From Acetobacterium wieringae (GTDB lineage: Bacteria; Bacillota; Clostridia; Eubacteriales; Eubacteriaceae), in NCBI RefSeq assembly GCF_026646375.1, contig NZ_JAIPPU010000010.1:88199-152198 (forward strand): 64,000 nucleotides of DNA. The letters are read 5' to 3'. This document shows positions 63,822-64,000 of this stretch, piece by piece; the first letter of the stretch is position 1; every line of letters starts with the position of its first letter. The notes under the pieces were generated by a model that saw only the letters and a program-made list of their open reading frames with translations, was not told the origin of the DNA and searched no databases. The position numbers and the translations under genes were made by a program.

Positions 63822-64000
63822 GGATAACCTTCCTTTTTAAGTGTTTTACTCTTTGGGTAAGATTATACCGCACAAATAGCAATTCGACCATCAAATCTTT
63901 GTGCCCGGTCCGGGAACTGGTTCAATACAAAAGCCACCTGTCAAAAGGCAATGTCATTAAGTTAAGAAATCAGAAGAGTTTTATGTTTGCAAAAGCATAA
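63822..64000. other. Right end of window, no feature
   Basis: 179 bases upstream of the RelA-type gene; AT-rich, no gene start recognised. Confidence 0.5.

Overview
The window looks like a chromosomal segment of a low-to-mid GC, Gram-positive anaerobe of the Clostridia. The best fit is the Eubacteriaceae, in particular Acetobacterium. This is inferred from the gene content (lysine 2,3-aminomutase with beta-lysine acetyltransferase, clostridial-type 4-hydroxybutyrate dehydrogenase, oxalate/formate-type MFS carrier, many c-di-GMP proteins), strong AGGAGG ribosome sites and sigma-A type promoters. No rRNA, tRNA, CRISPR array, phage or intact insertion sequence was found.

Layout. 0-3.9 kb: the start of a eukaryotic-type protein kinase overlapping a LolD-like ABC ATPase, a small winged-helix protein, an OFA-type MFS carrier and a DUF445 membrane protein. 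4-8.2 kb: branched-chain aminotransferase, two tiny proteins, and a convergent sulfur/Fe-S operon (TusA, DsrE, cysteine desulfurase, IscU-DUF59 scaffold). 8.4-13.8 kb: membrane ferredoxin protein, Nim-like flavoprotein, a divergent MocR regulator/EamA exporter pair, and a lipoprotein acetolactate decarboxylase. 13.9-19.2 kb: a V4R sensor with two large GGDEF/EAL proteins. 19.4-24.8 kb: MarR-MATE efflux pair, a dicarboxylate symporter with an unusual N-terminal domain, a VOC protein and a Ca/Na antiporter. 24.9-31.9 kb: a duplicated module of XRE regulators and EAL-HDOD proteins; one regulator is interrupted by an in-frame amber codon. 32.3-42.1 kb: a 1021-residue chemoreceptor, bacteriohemerythrin, an unknown His-rich protein, a YkuI-like EAL protein and a PAS-GGDEF-EAL-PilZ protein.

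43.6-59.7 kb is a visibly GC-richer amine/amino-acid region: two iron alcohol dehydrogenases (one a clear 4-hydroxybutyrate dehydrogenase), two class III aminotransferases (one GabT-like), an APC permease, an XRE-cupin regulator, a TspO-like protein, a PucR regulator, diaminopropionate ammonia-lyase, and the ablA-ablB pair for N-epsilon-acetyl-beta-lysine. Together they suggest GABA (or a related amine) being imported, transaminated to a semialdehyde and reduced to a hydroxy acid, with a separate osmolyte branch. Three transcripts here have a strong promoter followed by an intrinsic terminator before the gene, which suggests attenuation control.

60-64 kb holds an SDR enzyme, a 1.2-kb gene-free stretch with a promoter, a terminator and several micro-ORFs (candidate long RNA), an unknown membrane protein and a RelA/SpoT-domain protein. 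Two families of palindromic, MITE-like intergenic repeats are scattered through the window and share an internal module. A second candidate structured RNA lies on the minus strand at 42.3-42.6 kb.
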